Assembly: GCA_938005705.1 (NCBI GenBank)
Contig: CALLML010000047.1
Location: 1-44,152, forward strand
DNA: 44,152 nucleotides
Reading direction: 5' to 3'
From: an uncultured bacterium
Lineage (GTDB): Bacteria; Verrucomicrobiota; Kiritimatiellia; PWTM01
The stretch's first letter is position 1, and every line of letters begins with the position of its first letter. Under the pieces are notes generated by a model, which worked only from the letters and a program-made list of their open reading frames with translations, searched no databases and was not told the origin of the DNA. The translations under genes were made by a program, and so were the position numbers. Below are positions 26,159 through 34,578 of the stretch, one piece after another.

Positions 26159-27463
26159 ATGCTGCCGCAATGGATCATCGAAAAGAAGCGGGACGGACGG
26201 GAACTCAGCGCTCAAGAGATCACTTTCTTCATCGAGGGCTATACGCGCGGCGACATCCCCGACTACCAGATGGCGGCTCTCGCCATGGCCATCTACCTGC
26301 GCGGCATGACGCCGGAGGAGACCGCCGTGCTGACCGACGCGATGATGCGCTCCGGCGTCGTGCTCGACACTTCGCGTATTCCCCGCCCCAAAGTGGATAA
26401 GCACTCCACCGGCGGCATCGGCGATAAAGTCTCCCTCCCGCTCGCGCCGCTGCTGGCCTGTTGCGGCGTCGCCGTGCCCATGATCTCCGGGCGCGGTCTC
26501 GGCATCACCGGCGGCACACTCGACAAGCTGGAGTCCATCCCCGGCTATCGCACGCGGCTGGCGGAAGAGGAGTTTCTGGATATCGTCGCCCGTTGTGGGT
26601 GCTCCATCGCCGGCCAGACCGAGCGCCTCGCGCCGGCCGACCGCAAGCTCTACGCCCTGCGCGACGTCACCGGCACCGTGCCCTCGATTCCTCTCATCAC
26701 CGCCAGCATTATGTCGAAGAAACTCGCCGAAGGGGTGGACTATCTCGTTCTCGACGTCAAATTCGGCTCCGGAGCGTTTATGCGATCGCGCGACGACGCG
26801 CGCCGCCTAGCTGAAAGCCTCGTGCGCGTGGGCCGCGCGATGGGCAAAAATGTGCGCGCCCTGCTCACGGATATGAACCAGCCGCTCGGACGCGCCGTGG
26901 GCAACGCCCTCGAAGTGATCGAGTCCGCCGAAATTCTGCATGGACGCGGGCCGGAAGATGTGACGCGCCTGACCCTCGCGCTCGGCGCCGAGCTGCTGAC
27001 GATGGCGGGTGTCGCAAAGGATGACGCCGCCGCCCAGGCGCTCCTCTCGCGAGCGATCGCCTCCGGCGCCGCTGCGGAGAAATTCGCCGAGATGATCCGG
27101 CTGCACGGCGGAGACGGCGAGATCGTCGTGGACTACAACCGTCTGCCTGCCGCTTCCCTCCATCAGCCGCTGACGGCGCCCTGCGAAGGTTTCATTGTCG
27201 GCGTGGATGCCGAGCGCATCGGCCGCGCCTGTGTGCTGCTGGGCGCGGGACGGCGCCGGGTGGAGGACCGCGTGGACCTGGCGGTCGGGCTCTCGGACCT
27301 CGTCAAGGCGGGCGAGCGGGTCGAGAAAGGGCAAACCCTGGCCATCGTTCATGCGAATGACGCCGCACGGCTGGACGAGGCGCTCAAATGGCTGCGGGAG
27401 GCTTTCACCTTCGGGGATGAGCCTCCGCCGGAGGCGCCATTGATCGCGGAGCGGGTCGTATGA
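26159..27463 (+). CDS. Pyrimidine-nucleoside (thymidine) phosphorylase
   Basis: This enzyme splits thymidine, deoxyuridine or uridine with phosphate into base and (deoxy)ribose-1-phosphate. The 434-residue protein carries the family signature SGRGLGITGGTLDKLE (110-125) and the phosphate-site KHSTGG (81-86). AEGVDYLVLDVKFGSGAFM and a C-terminal alpha/beta domain (LHQPLTAPCEGFIVGVDAER) complete the family layout. The ATG at 26159 begins MLPQWIIEKKRDG, which is typical; an in-frame ATG 11 codons earlier (26126) has no merit. Its stop overlaps the next ATG by 4 bases (ATGA). It opens the nucleoside-degradation cluster. DeoA and Pdp cannot be separated by eye, so no symbol is given. Confidence 0.95.
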   Translation: MLPQWIIEKKRDGRELSAQEITFFIEGYTRGDIPDYQMAALAMAIYLRGMTPEETAVLTDAMMRSGVVLDTSRIPRPKVDKHSTGGIGDKVSLPLAPLLACCGVAVPMISGRGLGITGGTLDKLESIPGYRTRLAEEEFLDIVARCGCSIAGQTERLAPADRKLYALRDVTGTVPSIPLITASIMSKKLAEGVDYLVLDVKFGSGAFMRSRDDARRLAESLVRVGRAMGKNVRALLTDMNQPLGRAVGNALEVIESAEILHGRGPEDVTRLTLALGAELLTMAGVAKDDAAAQALLSRAIASGAAAEKFAEMIRLHGGDGEIVVDYNRLPAASLHQPLTAPCEGFIVGVDAERIGRACVLLGAGRRRVEDRVDLAVGLSDLVKAGERVEKGQTLAIVHANDAARLDEALKWLREAFTFGDEPPPEAPLIAERVV

Positions 27464-28329
27464 AACAACGTCCTTCCCTGCTGTCCTGGGCGATGGATAT
27501 GTCCGCGATGGCCCGCGCTTTTGCGACCGTGCGGAGGCGCTGGCCCCGGCTGAAACCTCTCGCCGCCGTGGTGCTCGGGTCGGGCTGGGGAGAGGTGGCG
27601 GAGGCGTTTGAGCCGCGCGGCGAGATCGGCTATTCCGAGATTCCCGGCCTCGGCGCCGCCGGCGTGCAGGGCCATGCGGGGCGCCTGCTCTGGGCCGGCC
27701 CCGCCGGGCGCGCGCTGTTGATTTTTCAAGGGCGGCGGCATTGGTATGAGGGGGATGGATGGACGCCGGTGGCCCTGCCCATCTACCTCGCGCGCCGGTG
27801 GGGTGCCCGCTCGCTGATGCTGACGAACGCGGCGGGCGGCATCCGCCGAGATTTGCGCGCGGGCGATCTGATGGCGGTGCGCGATCACATCCACGCCATG
27901 GGGGCACATCCGCTCGTCGGTCCCCACGACACGTTCTGGGGCCCGCGGTTCCCCGACCAGACCGCCGTGTACGATCCGACGCTTCGGTCGCTCCTGCGCG
28001 ACGCCTTTCTCGCGGCAGGAGTCCGCTGGAAAGAGGGTGTGTATCTGGCGGTGTCCGGTCCGACCTACGAAACCCCCTCCGAGATTGCGGCGTTTCGGCG
28101 CTGGGGCGCGGATGCGGTAGGCATGTCCACCGCGCCCGAGGCCATGCTCGGCCATGCCGCGGGAATGCGCGTGGCGGCGCTGTCATGCATCAGCAACCTC
28201 GCGGCGGGCATCGCACACACGCCCCTAAGCCATGAGGATGTGGCGCGCGCGGCGGCGGAGGCCGCGCCGCGGATGAAGGCCGTGTTGAGCCAATGGTGGA
28301 AGCGACTGTTGGAGATATCGGAGCCGTGA
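27460..28329 (+). CDS. Purine nucleoside phosphorylase, trimeric PNP-I type
   Basis: The 289-residue protein belongs to the trimeric PNP/MTAP family. It cleaves inosine, guanosine and their deoxy forms to base and (deoxy)ribose-1-phosphate. Landmarks are VVLGSGWGEVAEAF (phosphate loop), IFQGRRHWYEG, MLTNAAGGI, AVSGPTYETPSE (with the base-binding Glu), VGMSTAPEAM, and SCISNLAAG with the conserved Asn that marks 6-oxopurine specificity. The start ATG overlaps the pyrimidine phosphorylase stop and its own stop overlaps the cytidine deaminase start (GTGA), so the genes are translationally coupled. Confidence 0.94.
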   Translation: MKQRPSLLSWAMDMSAMARAFATVRRRWPRLKPLAAVVLGSGWGEVAEAFEPRGEIGYSEIPGLGAAGVQGHAGRLLWAGPAGRALLIFQGRRHWYEGDGWTPVALPIYLARRWGARSLMLTNAAGGIRRDLRAGDLMAVRDHIHAMGAHPLVGPHDTFWGPRFPDQTAVYDPTLRSLLRDAFLAAGVRWKEGVYLAVSGPTYETPSEIAAFRRWGADAVGMSTAPEAMLGHAAGMRVAALSCISNLAAGIAHTPLSHEDVARAAAEAAPRMKAVLSQWWKRLLEISEP

Positions 28330-28781
28330 CCTCGAAAAGCGAACCGCTCGTTGAGACAAAGCGGTCGGCCTTGTTCGCCGCCGCACGCGCCGCGATGAAA
28401 CACGCCTATGCGCCGTATTCCGGCTACCCGGTGGGGGCGGCCCTGCTGGATGAACAGGGACGGATCTTCACGGGCGTCAATGTCGAAAACGCCTCCTACG
28501 GGCTCACGATCTGCGCGGAGCGTGTGGCGCTCGGCGCGGCCGTGGCGGCGGGCGCGCGGCGCCTGCGGGCCATCGCCATCGCCTCGGCGCGGCCGCCGGC
28601 GCCAGTGCCCTGTGGCGCCTGCCGCCAGGCGCTCGCCGAATTCGCCGACGCCGATATGCCGGTGTATGTCCTTCCGCCGAAGGGTCGCGCGCGGCAGTTT
28701 GCCCTCGGTGACCTCCTGCCGCACGGGTTTCGGCTGCGCTCGCCAGGACGTTGGCCGGCCTCGAAAGAAAAGTTTGAATGA
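28326..28781 (+). CDS. cdd: Cytidine deaminase, tetrameric type
   Basis: Cytidine deaminase turns cytidine and deoxycytidine into uridine and deoxyuridine, which the neighbouring pyrimidine phosphorylase can then split. The 151-residue length fits the homotetrameric class. Zinc ligands and catalytic Glu are Cys63-Ala-Glu65 in GLTICAERVA and Cys96-x-x-Cys99 in PCGACRQALAEF. VNVENASYG is the substrate motif. I chose the GTG at 28326, which overlaps the PNP stop by 4 bases as with the other junctions in the cluster; an ATG at 28293 would overlap PNP by 37 bases. Its stop overlaps the next ATG (ATGA). Confidence 0.93.
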   Translation: MTSKSEPLVETKRSALFAAARAAMKHAYAPYSGYPVGAALLDEQGRIFTGVNVENASYGLTICAERVALGAAVAAGARRLRAIAIASARPPAPVPCGACRQALAEFADADMPVYVLPPKGRARQFALGDLLPHGFRLRSPGRWPASKEKFE

Positions 28782-29341
28782 ACTGCCGATTCAAAATGCT
28801 GATTGTGGTTGTTGGGATGCTGGCGGTTTTGCCCGCCCGCGCCCAGTGGCGCTCCATCCGAAATGCGCAATTGAACGAAGACGCCTATTACGACGGCGAC
28901 AGCTTCGAGCTGTTCACGGCGCGCAGCCGGCGCGTGTATCGGCTGTATTTCGTGGATGCGCCGGAGACGGACAATTCCTTCCCCGACCGCGTGAAGGAGC
29001 AGGCGGATTATTTCAATGTTTCCGTCGAGCGCGTGTTGGAGCTCGGAAAAGAAGCTCGGCAGTTCGCGCGGGAATTTTTGAAAGACGGCGTGATCGTCCA
29101 TCATCGTCGGCAGGAGGCCGGCGGACGCGCCGAACGATATTTTGCGATTGTTCAATCGCCGGACGGGCGCTATTTGTGCGAGGCGCTCGTGGAGGCCGGC
29201 CTGGCGCGTGTTTTCGGCGCCGGCATGGATTTGCCGGATGGCACGCCGGAGGCGCGTCACTGGTCGCGCCTGCGCGCGGCGGAACGCCGGGCGAGGGCCG
29301 CAGGCGCAGGCGCCTGGGCCGAGAGAAGCCGGCGACGGTAA
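28778..29341 (+). CDS. Secreted staphylococcal-nuclease-like protein (thermonuclease fold)
   Basis: The 187-residue protein has a signal peptide (MLIVVVGMLAVLPARA, residues 7-22) and an SNase-like OB-fold. DGDSF (39-43) supplies the metal aspartate and YRLYFVDAPET (54-64) holds Arg55, Asp60 and Glu63, which correspond to the catalytic Arg, Asp and Glu of staphylococcal nuclease. RYFAIVQ (120-126) may give the second catalytic Arg. It would cut DNA or RNA outside the cytoplasm. Its ATG lies inside the stop of the cytidine deaminase gene, so it is genetically tied to nucleoside catabolism, which suggests nucleic acid scavenging. The domain call is good; activity is untested. Confidence 0.82.
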   Translation: MNCRFKMLIVVVGMLAVLPARAQWRSIRNAQLNEDAYYDGDSFELFTARSRRVYRLYFVDAPETDNSFPDRVKEQADYFNVSVERVLELGKEARQFAREFLKDGVIVHHRRQEAGGRAERYFAIVQSPDGRYLCEALVEAGLARVFGAGMDLPDGTPEARHWSRLRAAERRARAAGAGAWAERSRRR

Positions 29342-29411
29342 CGGCGGAGGGGAGAGAAGCCCGACTGTGGGTGTCACCGCCGTCGGCGGTGGTCGGAGGA
29401 AACATCGTGAA

Positions 29412-30497
29412 ATGAACAGAGTCAAAAGCGGCTTTTGGACAGCCGGGCTGCTGATCGTCTGGCTGTCGAGTATCGTCTGCGCTGCGGATGAGTCTGCGCT
29501 GCCGGTCTTTGTCCCGCCCCATACTCCAGCGGTGGTCACCGCCGGTCGGTTCACCGAAGATTATCGTTTCGGCTGGACCGCATGTAATGTGCGGCTGCGT
29601 TTTTCTGGCACGGCGATAAACGCCCTTGTGAAGCTGACGCGGGGACGCGCCGCAGCGCTACAGATCGTGGTGGACGGCGTGCCGACTCGGATGCTCATCG
29701 TGACCCCCCATCAGACCCTCTACCCGCTGGCGGAAGGCTTGCCCGACGGCGAGCACACCGTAGAACTCTGGAAGCGAACGGAAGGATTCCAGGGTGAAAT
29801 GCAATTAATCGGATTCCAGCTGGGGGAGGGCGGGGCGCCTTTGCCAGCTTCTCCGGCGAATCGACGCATGTTGGTCATTGGCGATTCTATTAGTTGCGGC
29901 TATGGCAATGAAGCGCGCGAGACGAGCGAGGGCAACACGCTGGAGAACGAGAATGGATACCTGGCGTACGGACCGATCGCCGCGCGCGCGCTGGGCGCCG
30001 AGATTATGGTCGTGGCCTGGTCCGGACGGGGTATGTTTCGAAACCGTGATGAAGAAAACGACCGACGCGATGTGTTGCCCGATCTCTTTGAGCGGACGCT
30101 TCCGCTCGACCCAGAGCAGGTGTGGGATCACCGGCGATTTGTCCCGCATGTCATCGTCATCAATCTCGGCACCAATGATCTGGCTCGCGGGCGAGGAAAC
30201 GTGAAACCCGAGTTGGACAAAGCAGAGTTTCTTCGTGCCTATCGCCGGTTTCTTGAAAGGCTGCGCGGACTTTATCCCGACGCCTCCATTCTCATCAGCA
30301 TCGGTCCCATGGCTATTGAACCCATCGCAGGCTGGCTGACGGAATTGGAGGCCGAATATCCCAACGTGTATAGACTTGTGTTTGAAAAACGTGAGGGCGC
30401 CGAGTTCTTCGGAGGGCATTGGCATCCCAGCGTGGTCATGCATGAAATCATGGCCCGCGCTCTCGCTGAGAAAATTCGCGCGGTGGTCGGCTGGTAG
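29412..30497 (+). CDS. SGNH-family carbohydrate esterase, CE2-like
   Basis: The 361-residue protein has a signal peptide (residues 1-24, ending IVCAADE) and two domains as in CE2 acetyl xylan esterases. A beta-sandwich (about 40-140, with RFSGTAINALVKL and VDGVPTRMLIV) is followed by an SGNH hydrolase domain. Catalytic Ser159 is in VIGDSISCGYGNE, the oxyanion motif is NLGTND (251-256), and His338 is in HWHPS near the end. It would deacetylate polysaccharides outside the cell. It lies 70 bases after the nuclease gene and 319 before deoC, so it interrupts the nucleoside cluster without an obvious metabolic link. Start ATG 29412. Confidence 0.85.
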   Translation: MNRVKSGFWTAGLLIVWLSSIVCAADESALPVFVPPHTPAVVTAGRFTEDYRFGWTACNVRLRFSGTAINALVKLTRGRAAALQIVVDGVPTRMLIVTPHQTLYPLAEGLPDGEHTVELWKRTEGFQGEMQLIGFQLGEGGAPLPASPANRRMLVIGDSISCGYGNEARETSEGNTLENENGYLAYGPIAARALGAEIMVVAWSGRGMFRNRDEENDRRDVLPDLFERTLPLDPEQVWDHRRFVPHVIVINLGTNDLARGRGNVKPELDKAEFLRAYRRFLERLRGLYPDASILISIGPMAIEPIAGWLTELEAEYPNVYRLVFEKREGAEFFGGHWHPSVVMHEIMARALAEKIRAVVGW

Positions 30498-30816
30498 CAG
30501 CCTCCATCGGATTTCATGGCCTTGAACATGTACGGTGACGCGGAGCGAATTCGTCCGAATACATCCCTTGCCCGATGCGGCGGTCTGACTCCGTGTGATC
30601 CTCCCCGAATGGCCGACGGCGAGCGGCGACGAGGGGACTTGGCACACGGTGGATCCGCGCGAATACGGCGGGTCGACCAGATTCGAGGGACTGCCCATTC
30701 AAGCTCCTTTCCAGGACGACGGAACGAAAACCGTGCGGGTTTAACTCGCTTCCAAAACGGCGGCGCATATAATCGGTGTCAACGTTCGCTGGGAAGAGCC
30801 GTATCAGGAGGCCGCA
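30498..30816. other. Intergenic leader of deoC
   Basis: No gene is recognised. It holds a candidate -10 box TATAAT (30768-30773) and the deoC Shine-Dalgarno sequence AGGAGG (30806-30811). The rest shows no other repeat or known RNA structure. Confidence 0.5.
30741..30773 (+). promoter_or_regulatory. Candidate promoter of deoC-deoB
   Basis: A perfect TATAAT at 30768-30773 is well placed to start a transcript near 30780 with a leader of about 37 bases before the deoC ATG. The -35 is poor: TTAACT (30741-30746) is the nearest resemblance and the spacing is 21 bases, too long for a standard promoter. An activator may be needed, as is common for deo operons. Confidence 0.4.
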
Positions 30817-31551
30817 ATGAACGGGCAATCCGACGGAAGATCGGATGGGTTGAAAAAGTGGAGTATTGAGGAGCTGGCGGCGGTGTTGGACCATACGCTG
30901 CTGAAGCCCGAAGCTACGCCGACGGATATTGATCGGCTTTGCGCGGAGGCCATCGAATACCGCATGCACGCAGTGTGTGTGAATCCTGTCTATGTGCCGC
31001 GTGCTGCGAAAATGCTCGCCACTTCCTCGACGCACATATGCACCGTTGTTGGATTTCCGTTGGGCGCGACGCGATCCGAGATCAAGGCGGAAGAAGCGCG
31101 GCGCGCAATTGGGGATGGGGCCGAAGAGATTGACATGGTGCTCTTTATAGGGGGCTTGAAGGCTGGTCTGTTCGACGAGGTTCGCCGGGACATCGAAACT
31201 GTGACGTCGGTCTGTCACAGTGCCAAGGCACTCTGCAAAGTCATCTTGGAAAATTGTCTATTGACACAATCCGAGAAGGAACGCGCCTGCGATCTGTGCG
31301 CAGAAGCCGGGGCGGACTTCGTCAAAACCTCCACAGGACTGAACCGCGCCGGAGCGACCGTAGAGGATGTCCGGTTGATGAGTCGGCGAGTTGCGCTTCG
31401 GGGTTTGGGCGTCAAAGCCGCGGGCGGCATCCGCACGCGCGCGGCCGCGCTGGCCATGCTCAACGCCGGCGCTACGCGAATCGGGTCCAGTAATTCCGTG
31501 GCTATTCTGCGCGAGACAATCGCCGCCCTCGAACGCGAATCCGATGAATGA
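30817..31551 (+). CDS. deoC: Deoxyribose-phosphate aldolase
   Basis: DeoC cleaves 2-deoxyribose-5-phosphate into glyceraldehyde-3-phosphate and acetaldehyde. The 244-residue TIM-barrel protein has LDHTLLKPEAT (24-34), VGFPLGA (78-84), EIDMVL with Asp106, the Schiff-base Lys170 in DFVKTSTG (168-174), and the VKAAGGIRT motif with the second lysine. The start is fixed by AGGAGG six bases upstream of the ATG at 30817. The following deoB starts 8 bases before the deoC stop. Confidence 0.97.
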   Translation: MNGQSDGRSDGLKKWSIEELAAVLDHTLLKPEATPTDIDRLCAEAIEYRMHAVCVNPVYVPRAAKMLATSSTHICTVVGFPLGATRSEIKAEEARRAIGDGAEEIDMVLFIGGLKAGLFDEVRRDIETVTSVCHSAKALCKVILENCLLTQSEKERACDLCAEAGADFVKTSTGLNRAGATVEDVRLMSRRVALRGLGVKAAGGIRTRAAALAMLNAGATRIGSSNSVAILRETIAALERESDE

Positions 31552-32740
31552 GGCCCCGCCGCGGCGCATCCTGCTGATCGTGCTCGATTCGGTGGGTATC
31601 GGCGCCGCTCCGGACGCCGAGAAATACGGCGACGTCGGCGCCGCCACGCTGTCCCATATTGCGGATGCTGTAAACGGCATTCATTTGCCGACCCTGGAAC
31701 GACTGGGCCTGGGCAATATCGCCGAGATGACGCCGATCCATCGCCCTATTCGCGGCATTCCGCCGGCGTCGCAACCGGCGGCGGCATGGGGCGCCATGTG
31801 CGAACGATCCGAGGGCAAAGACACGATCACGGGGCACTGGGAGATCGCCGGACTGCTGATGAGGCCTGGTTTTCACATTTTTCCGCCCGGCCCTCCATCC
31901 TTCCCGGAAGACCTAGTGCGCGAATTCGAGCGGCGGACAAGACGCCGCCTCATCGGCAACAAAGCGGCGAGCGGCACCGATATTCTGAACGAGCTGGGGC
32001 CCGAACACCTGCGCACCGGAGCATGGATCGCCTACACCAGCGCGGATTCCGTCTTCCAGATCGCTGCCCACACGCAACTCATTCCGCTTGAGGAACTGTA
32101 TCGAGCGTGTGAAATCGCCCGCGAACTGTGCAATCCGTTGCGGGTCGGCCGCGTCATTGCACGGCCCTTTCGCGGCGTGCCGGGCCGTTTTGAAAGGACT
32201 GCCGACCGCCGCGACTTCGCATTCGCCCCGCCCGAACCGACGGTGCTGGAAAGATTGGCCGACGCCGGCGTGCCCGTGCGCGCCGTCGGAAAGATCGAGG
32301 ATATTTTTCTCCGACGTGGCATAACGGAGTCTGTCCACAGCGGCGGCACTCGATCTTCCCAGATCGCAGTCGAAAATTTTCTGGCGTGCGGCGAGTGCGG
32401 CCTCATTTTCGCCAACTTCATTGACTTCGATATGCAGTATGGCCACCGGCGAGATGTCGCAGGTTATGCGAAAGCGCTGGAACAGACGGATCGCTGGCTG
32501 GCGGATTTCCTGCCGAAACTGGGCGCCGACGATGCCCTGATGCTGACGGCGGACCATGGCAACGACCCGACGTTCCACGGAACAGACCACACACGTGAAT
32601 ACGTCCCGCTGCTCGTATTCCGTCCCGGCTGGGAAGGTCGGCCGCTGGGCGTCCGCGATGGCTTTTATGACGTCGCCGCTTCCCTTGCGCGGGCATGGGG
32701 CCTGCCTCCCTGGCCGCGCGGCGTCGCGTTCGAGGCATAG
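31544..32740 (+). CDS. deoB: Phosphopentomutase
   Basis: DeoB interconverts ribose or deoxyribose 1-phosphate and 5-phosphate, linking the phosphorylases to DeoC. The 398-residue protein is of the alkaline-phosphatase superfamily type: Asp15 in LIVLDSVGIG, the phosphorylated threonine in GKDTITGHWE (91-100, likely Thr94), DFDMQYGHRRD and LTADHGNDPT and GTDHTREYVPLL for the two manganese ions. The ATG at 31544 overlaps the end of deoC by 8 bases, so the two are translationally coupled. Confidence 0.96.
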   Translation: MNEAPPRRILLIVLDSVGIGAAPDAEKYGDVGAATLSHIADAVNGIHLPTLERLGLGNIAEMTPIHRPIRGIPPASQPAAAWGAMCERSEGKDTITGHWEIAGLLMRPGFHIFPPGPPSFPEDLVREFERRTRRRLIGNKAASGTDILNELGPEHLRTGAWIAYTSADSVFQIAAHTQLIPLEELYRACEIARELCNPLRVGRVIARPFRGVPGRFERTADRRDFAFAPPEPTVLERLADAGVPVRAVGKIEDIFLRRGITESVHSGGTRSSQIAVENFLACGECGLIFANFIDFDMQYGHRRDVAGYAKALEQTDRWLADFLPKLGADDALMLTADHGNDPTFHGTDHTREYVPLLVFRPGWEGRPLGVRDGFYDVAASLARAWGLPPWPRGVAFEA

Positions 32741-33035
32741 GGATCTTCAAAAATTTGCGGTGCCAGCAAGCCACGTACTGTGGTCCGGCAGGGGCTCAAC
32801 GGTTGGAGACGGTGTTACCGCCCGCAAGCTGTGTCACCCACTATGTGGTTCGCGGATGGCTCCGGTTTTCGCATGCTCCGGTCGCGTAAGTGGCCATGGA
32901 AACTCGCGTTGGAGACGAACCCGATCCCCAATGTTTCCTTGAGGAACGGCGCCATTTTTTAAATTGATTTGTGCGAGAAAAATCGCCAATGTCACGGTCC
33001 GTCTTCCGATTTTCGAAACGAACAGGGAGTCATAT

Positions 33036-34367
33036 ATGGCCAAAACCGTGTTCATCGGAGCTGGCAGTCTGGGTTTCACTCGCGGTCTAGTGCGGGACCT
33101 GCTCACCTTTCCCACGATGCGCGACGCCGAGATCGTGCTGGTTGATGTGAACAAAGAACGCCTCTCTATGGCTCGACAGATGGTCGAAAAGATTGTCGCG
33201 CTCGGCTCCTATCCAGCCAGGATCACCGCCACCTTGGATCGTAGGGAGGCGTTGAAGGATGCCGATGCCGTTTGCGTGACGATTCTGTGCGGGAGCACGG
33301 ACGTCTGGCAGCATGACATCCTGATCCCGAAAAAATACGGTGTAGATATCAATATCGGCGACACGCGCGGCCCGAGCGGCATTTTCCGCGCCCTGCGGAC
33401 TATCCCGGAAATGCTCGCGATCTGCCGTGACGTGGAGGAGCTTTGTCCGAACGCGGTGCTGCTCAACTACACCAATCCGATGGCCATGCTGTGCCACGCG
33501 ATGCAGCGGGCGTATCCGCATCTTCAAATCACCGGTCTGTGTCATAGCGTGCAGGGAACGGCCCATATGCTGGCGCAATGGGTGAATGTCCCCTACGAGG
33601 AACTGCAATATACGTCCGCCGGCATCAATCATCTTTCCTGGTATGTGCGCCTGGAACATCGCGGACAAGACCTCTATCCGCGGCTGCGCAAGGCCGTCAT
33701 GACTAACAAAAAAATCTATAACCAGGAACAAGTGCGCAACGAAATGTTCCTGGCGCTGGGCTACTACGTCACCGAATCCAGCGGTCACAATTCCGAGTAC
33801 AACTGGTGGTTCCGCAAACGGCCGGGCCTGATCCGCCAATATTGCACCACGGGCACCGGCTGGAATCCCGGACATCACGCCTACATTCTCAACGTATATC
33901 GTCGGAGGGAAAAAACCTGGAAGAAAGAGGTTCGCGAATGGCTGGCCAAAGAGTCGCCGATTTCCCTAGCGCGGGGGAATGAGTACGCCGCCTCTATTAT
34001 GCATGCCTATCTGGGCGGCGAACCGTTTGAATTTAACGGCAACGTGCCGAATACCGGCTTGGTGACCAATCTGCCGGCAGGTTGCTGTGTGGAAGTGCCC
34101 GTGATCGCAACCCGCAAGGGCTTCGAGGCGATCCATGTCGGCGCCTTGCCCCCGCAATGTGCGGCGCTAACGGCCTTGAACGCGACAATCGAGATGATGG
34201 CGGTCGAGGCGCATTTCAGTGGCGACGCCGAAATGGTCTATCGGGCCATCTGCAACGACCCGCTGACCGCCGCAGTGCTTTCGCTGGCGGAAATCCGCAA
34301 AATGACCGCCGAACTCTTCCGCCGCCATCGCGCGTGGCTGCCGCAGTTCAAACGCGTGAATCTCTAG
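33036..34367 (+). CDS. Glycoside hydrolase family 4, alpha-galactosidase (MelA) like
   Basis: GH4 enzymes cleave alpha- or beta-glycosides by an NAD+- and Mn2+-dependent redox-elimination mechanism in the cytoplasm. The 443-residue protein opens with the Rossmann NAD motif [19 protein letters not shown] (5-23). It has [13 protein letters not shown], the metal ligands Cys169 (GLCHSVQGT) and His199 (AGINHLSW), and NTGLVTNLP typical of the alpha-galactosidase/alpha-glucuronidase branch. A GGGAG Shine-Dalgarno sequence lies 7 bases before the ATG at 33036. The exact sugar is not certain; MelA- and LplD-like enzymes look alike by eye. No sugar transporter is adjacent. Confidence 0.9.
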   Translation: MAKTVFIGAGSLGFTRGLVRDLLTFPTMRDAEIVLVDVNKERLSMARQMVEKIVALGSYPARITATLDRREALKDADAVCVTILCGSTDVWQHDILIPKKYGVDINIGDTRGPSGIFRALRTIPEMLAICRDVEELCPNAVLLNYTNPMAMLCHAMQRAYPHLQITGLCHSVQGTAHMLAQWVNVPYEELQYTSAGINHLSWYVRLEHRGQDLYPRLRKAVMTNKKIYNQEQVRNEMFLALGYYVTESSGHNSEYNWWFRKRPGLIRQYCTTGTGWNPGHHAYILNVYRRREKTWKKEVREWLAKESPISLARGNEYAASIMHAYLGGEPFEFNGNVPNTGLVTNLPAGCCVEVPVIATRKGFEAIHVGALPPQCAALTALNATIEMMAVEAHFSGDAEMVYRAICNDPLTAAVLSLAEIRKMTAELFRRHRAWLPQFKRVNL

Positions 34368-34578
34368 TCCGTTGGGATTTCTTTCCCGAGGTTGTTGCCG
34401 GGGGCCAGGAGCGTCTTTGAAAAAAATCGGAGACCGCCGGTGCCGCGTCGGACCCATCGTTTCAGGCCCCGCGGCGCCACCGGCTCATGGCTCGTATCAG
34501 CGTTAGGCGCCCAGCGAGCACGCGGGAAAACCCGCCTGACTGTTGCCTCCAGCACTCGACTGTGGCACAGTGGAAAGC

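Noticed and set aside
28408-29415. 335-codon plus-strand frame across cdd and the nuclease gene
   Set aside because: It overlaps two coupled genes with clear active-site motifs and encodes a low-complexity Arg/Ala product.
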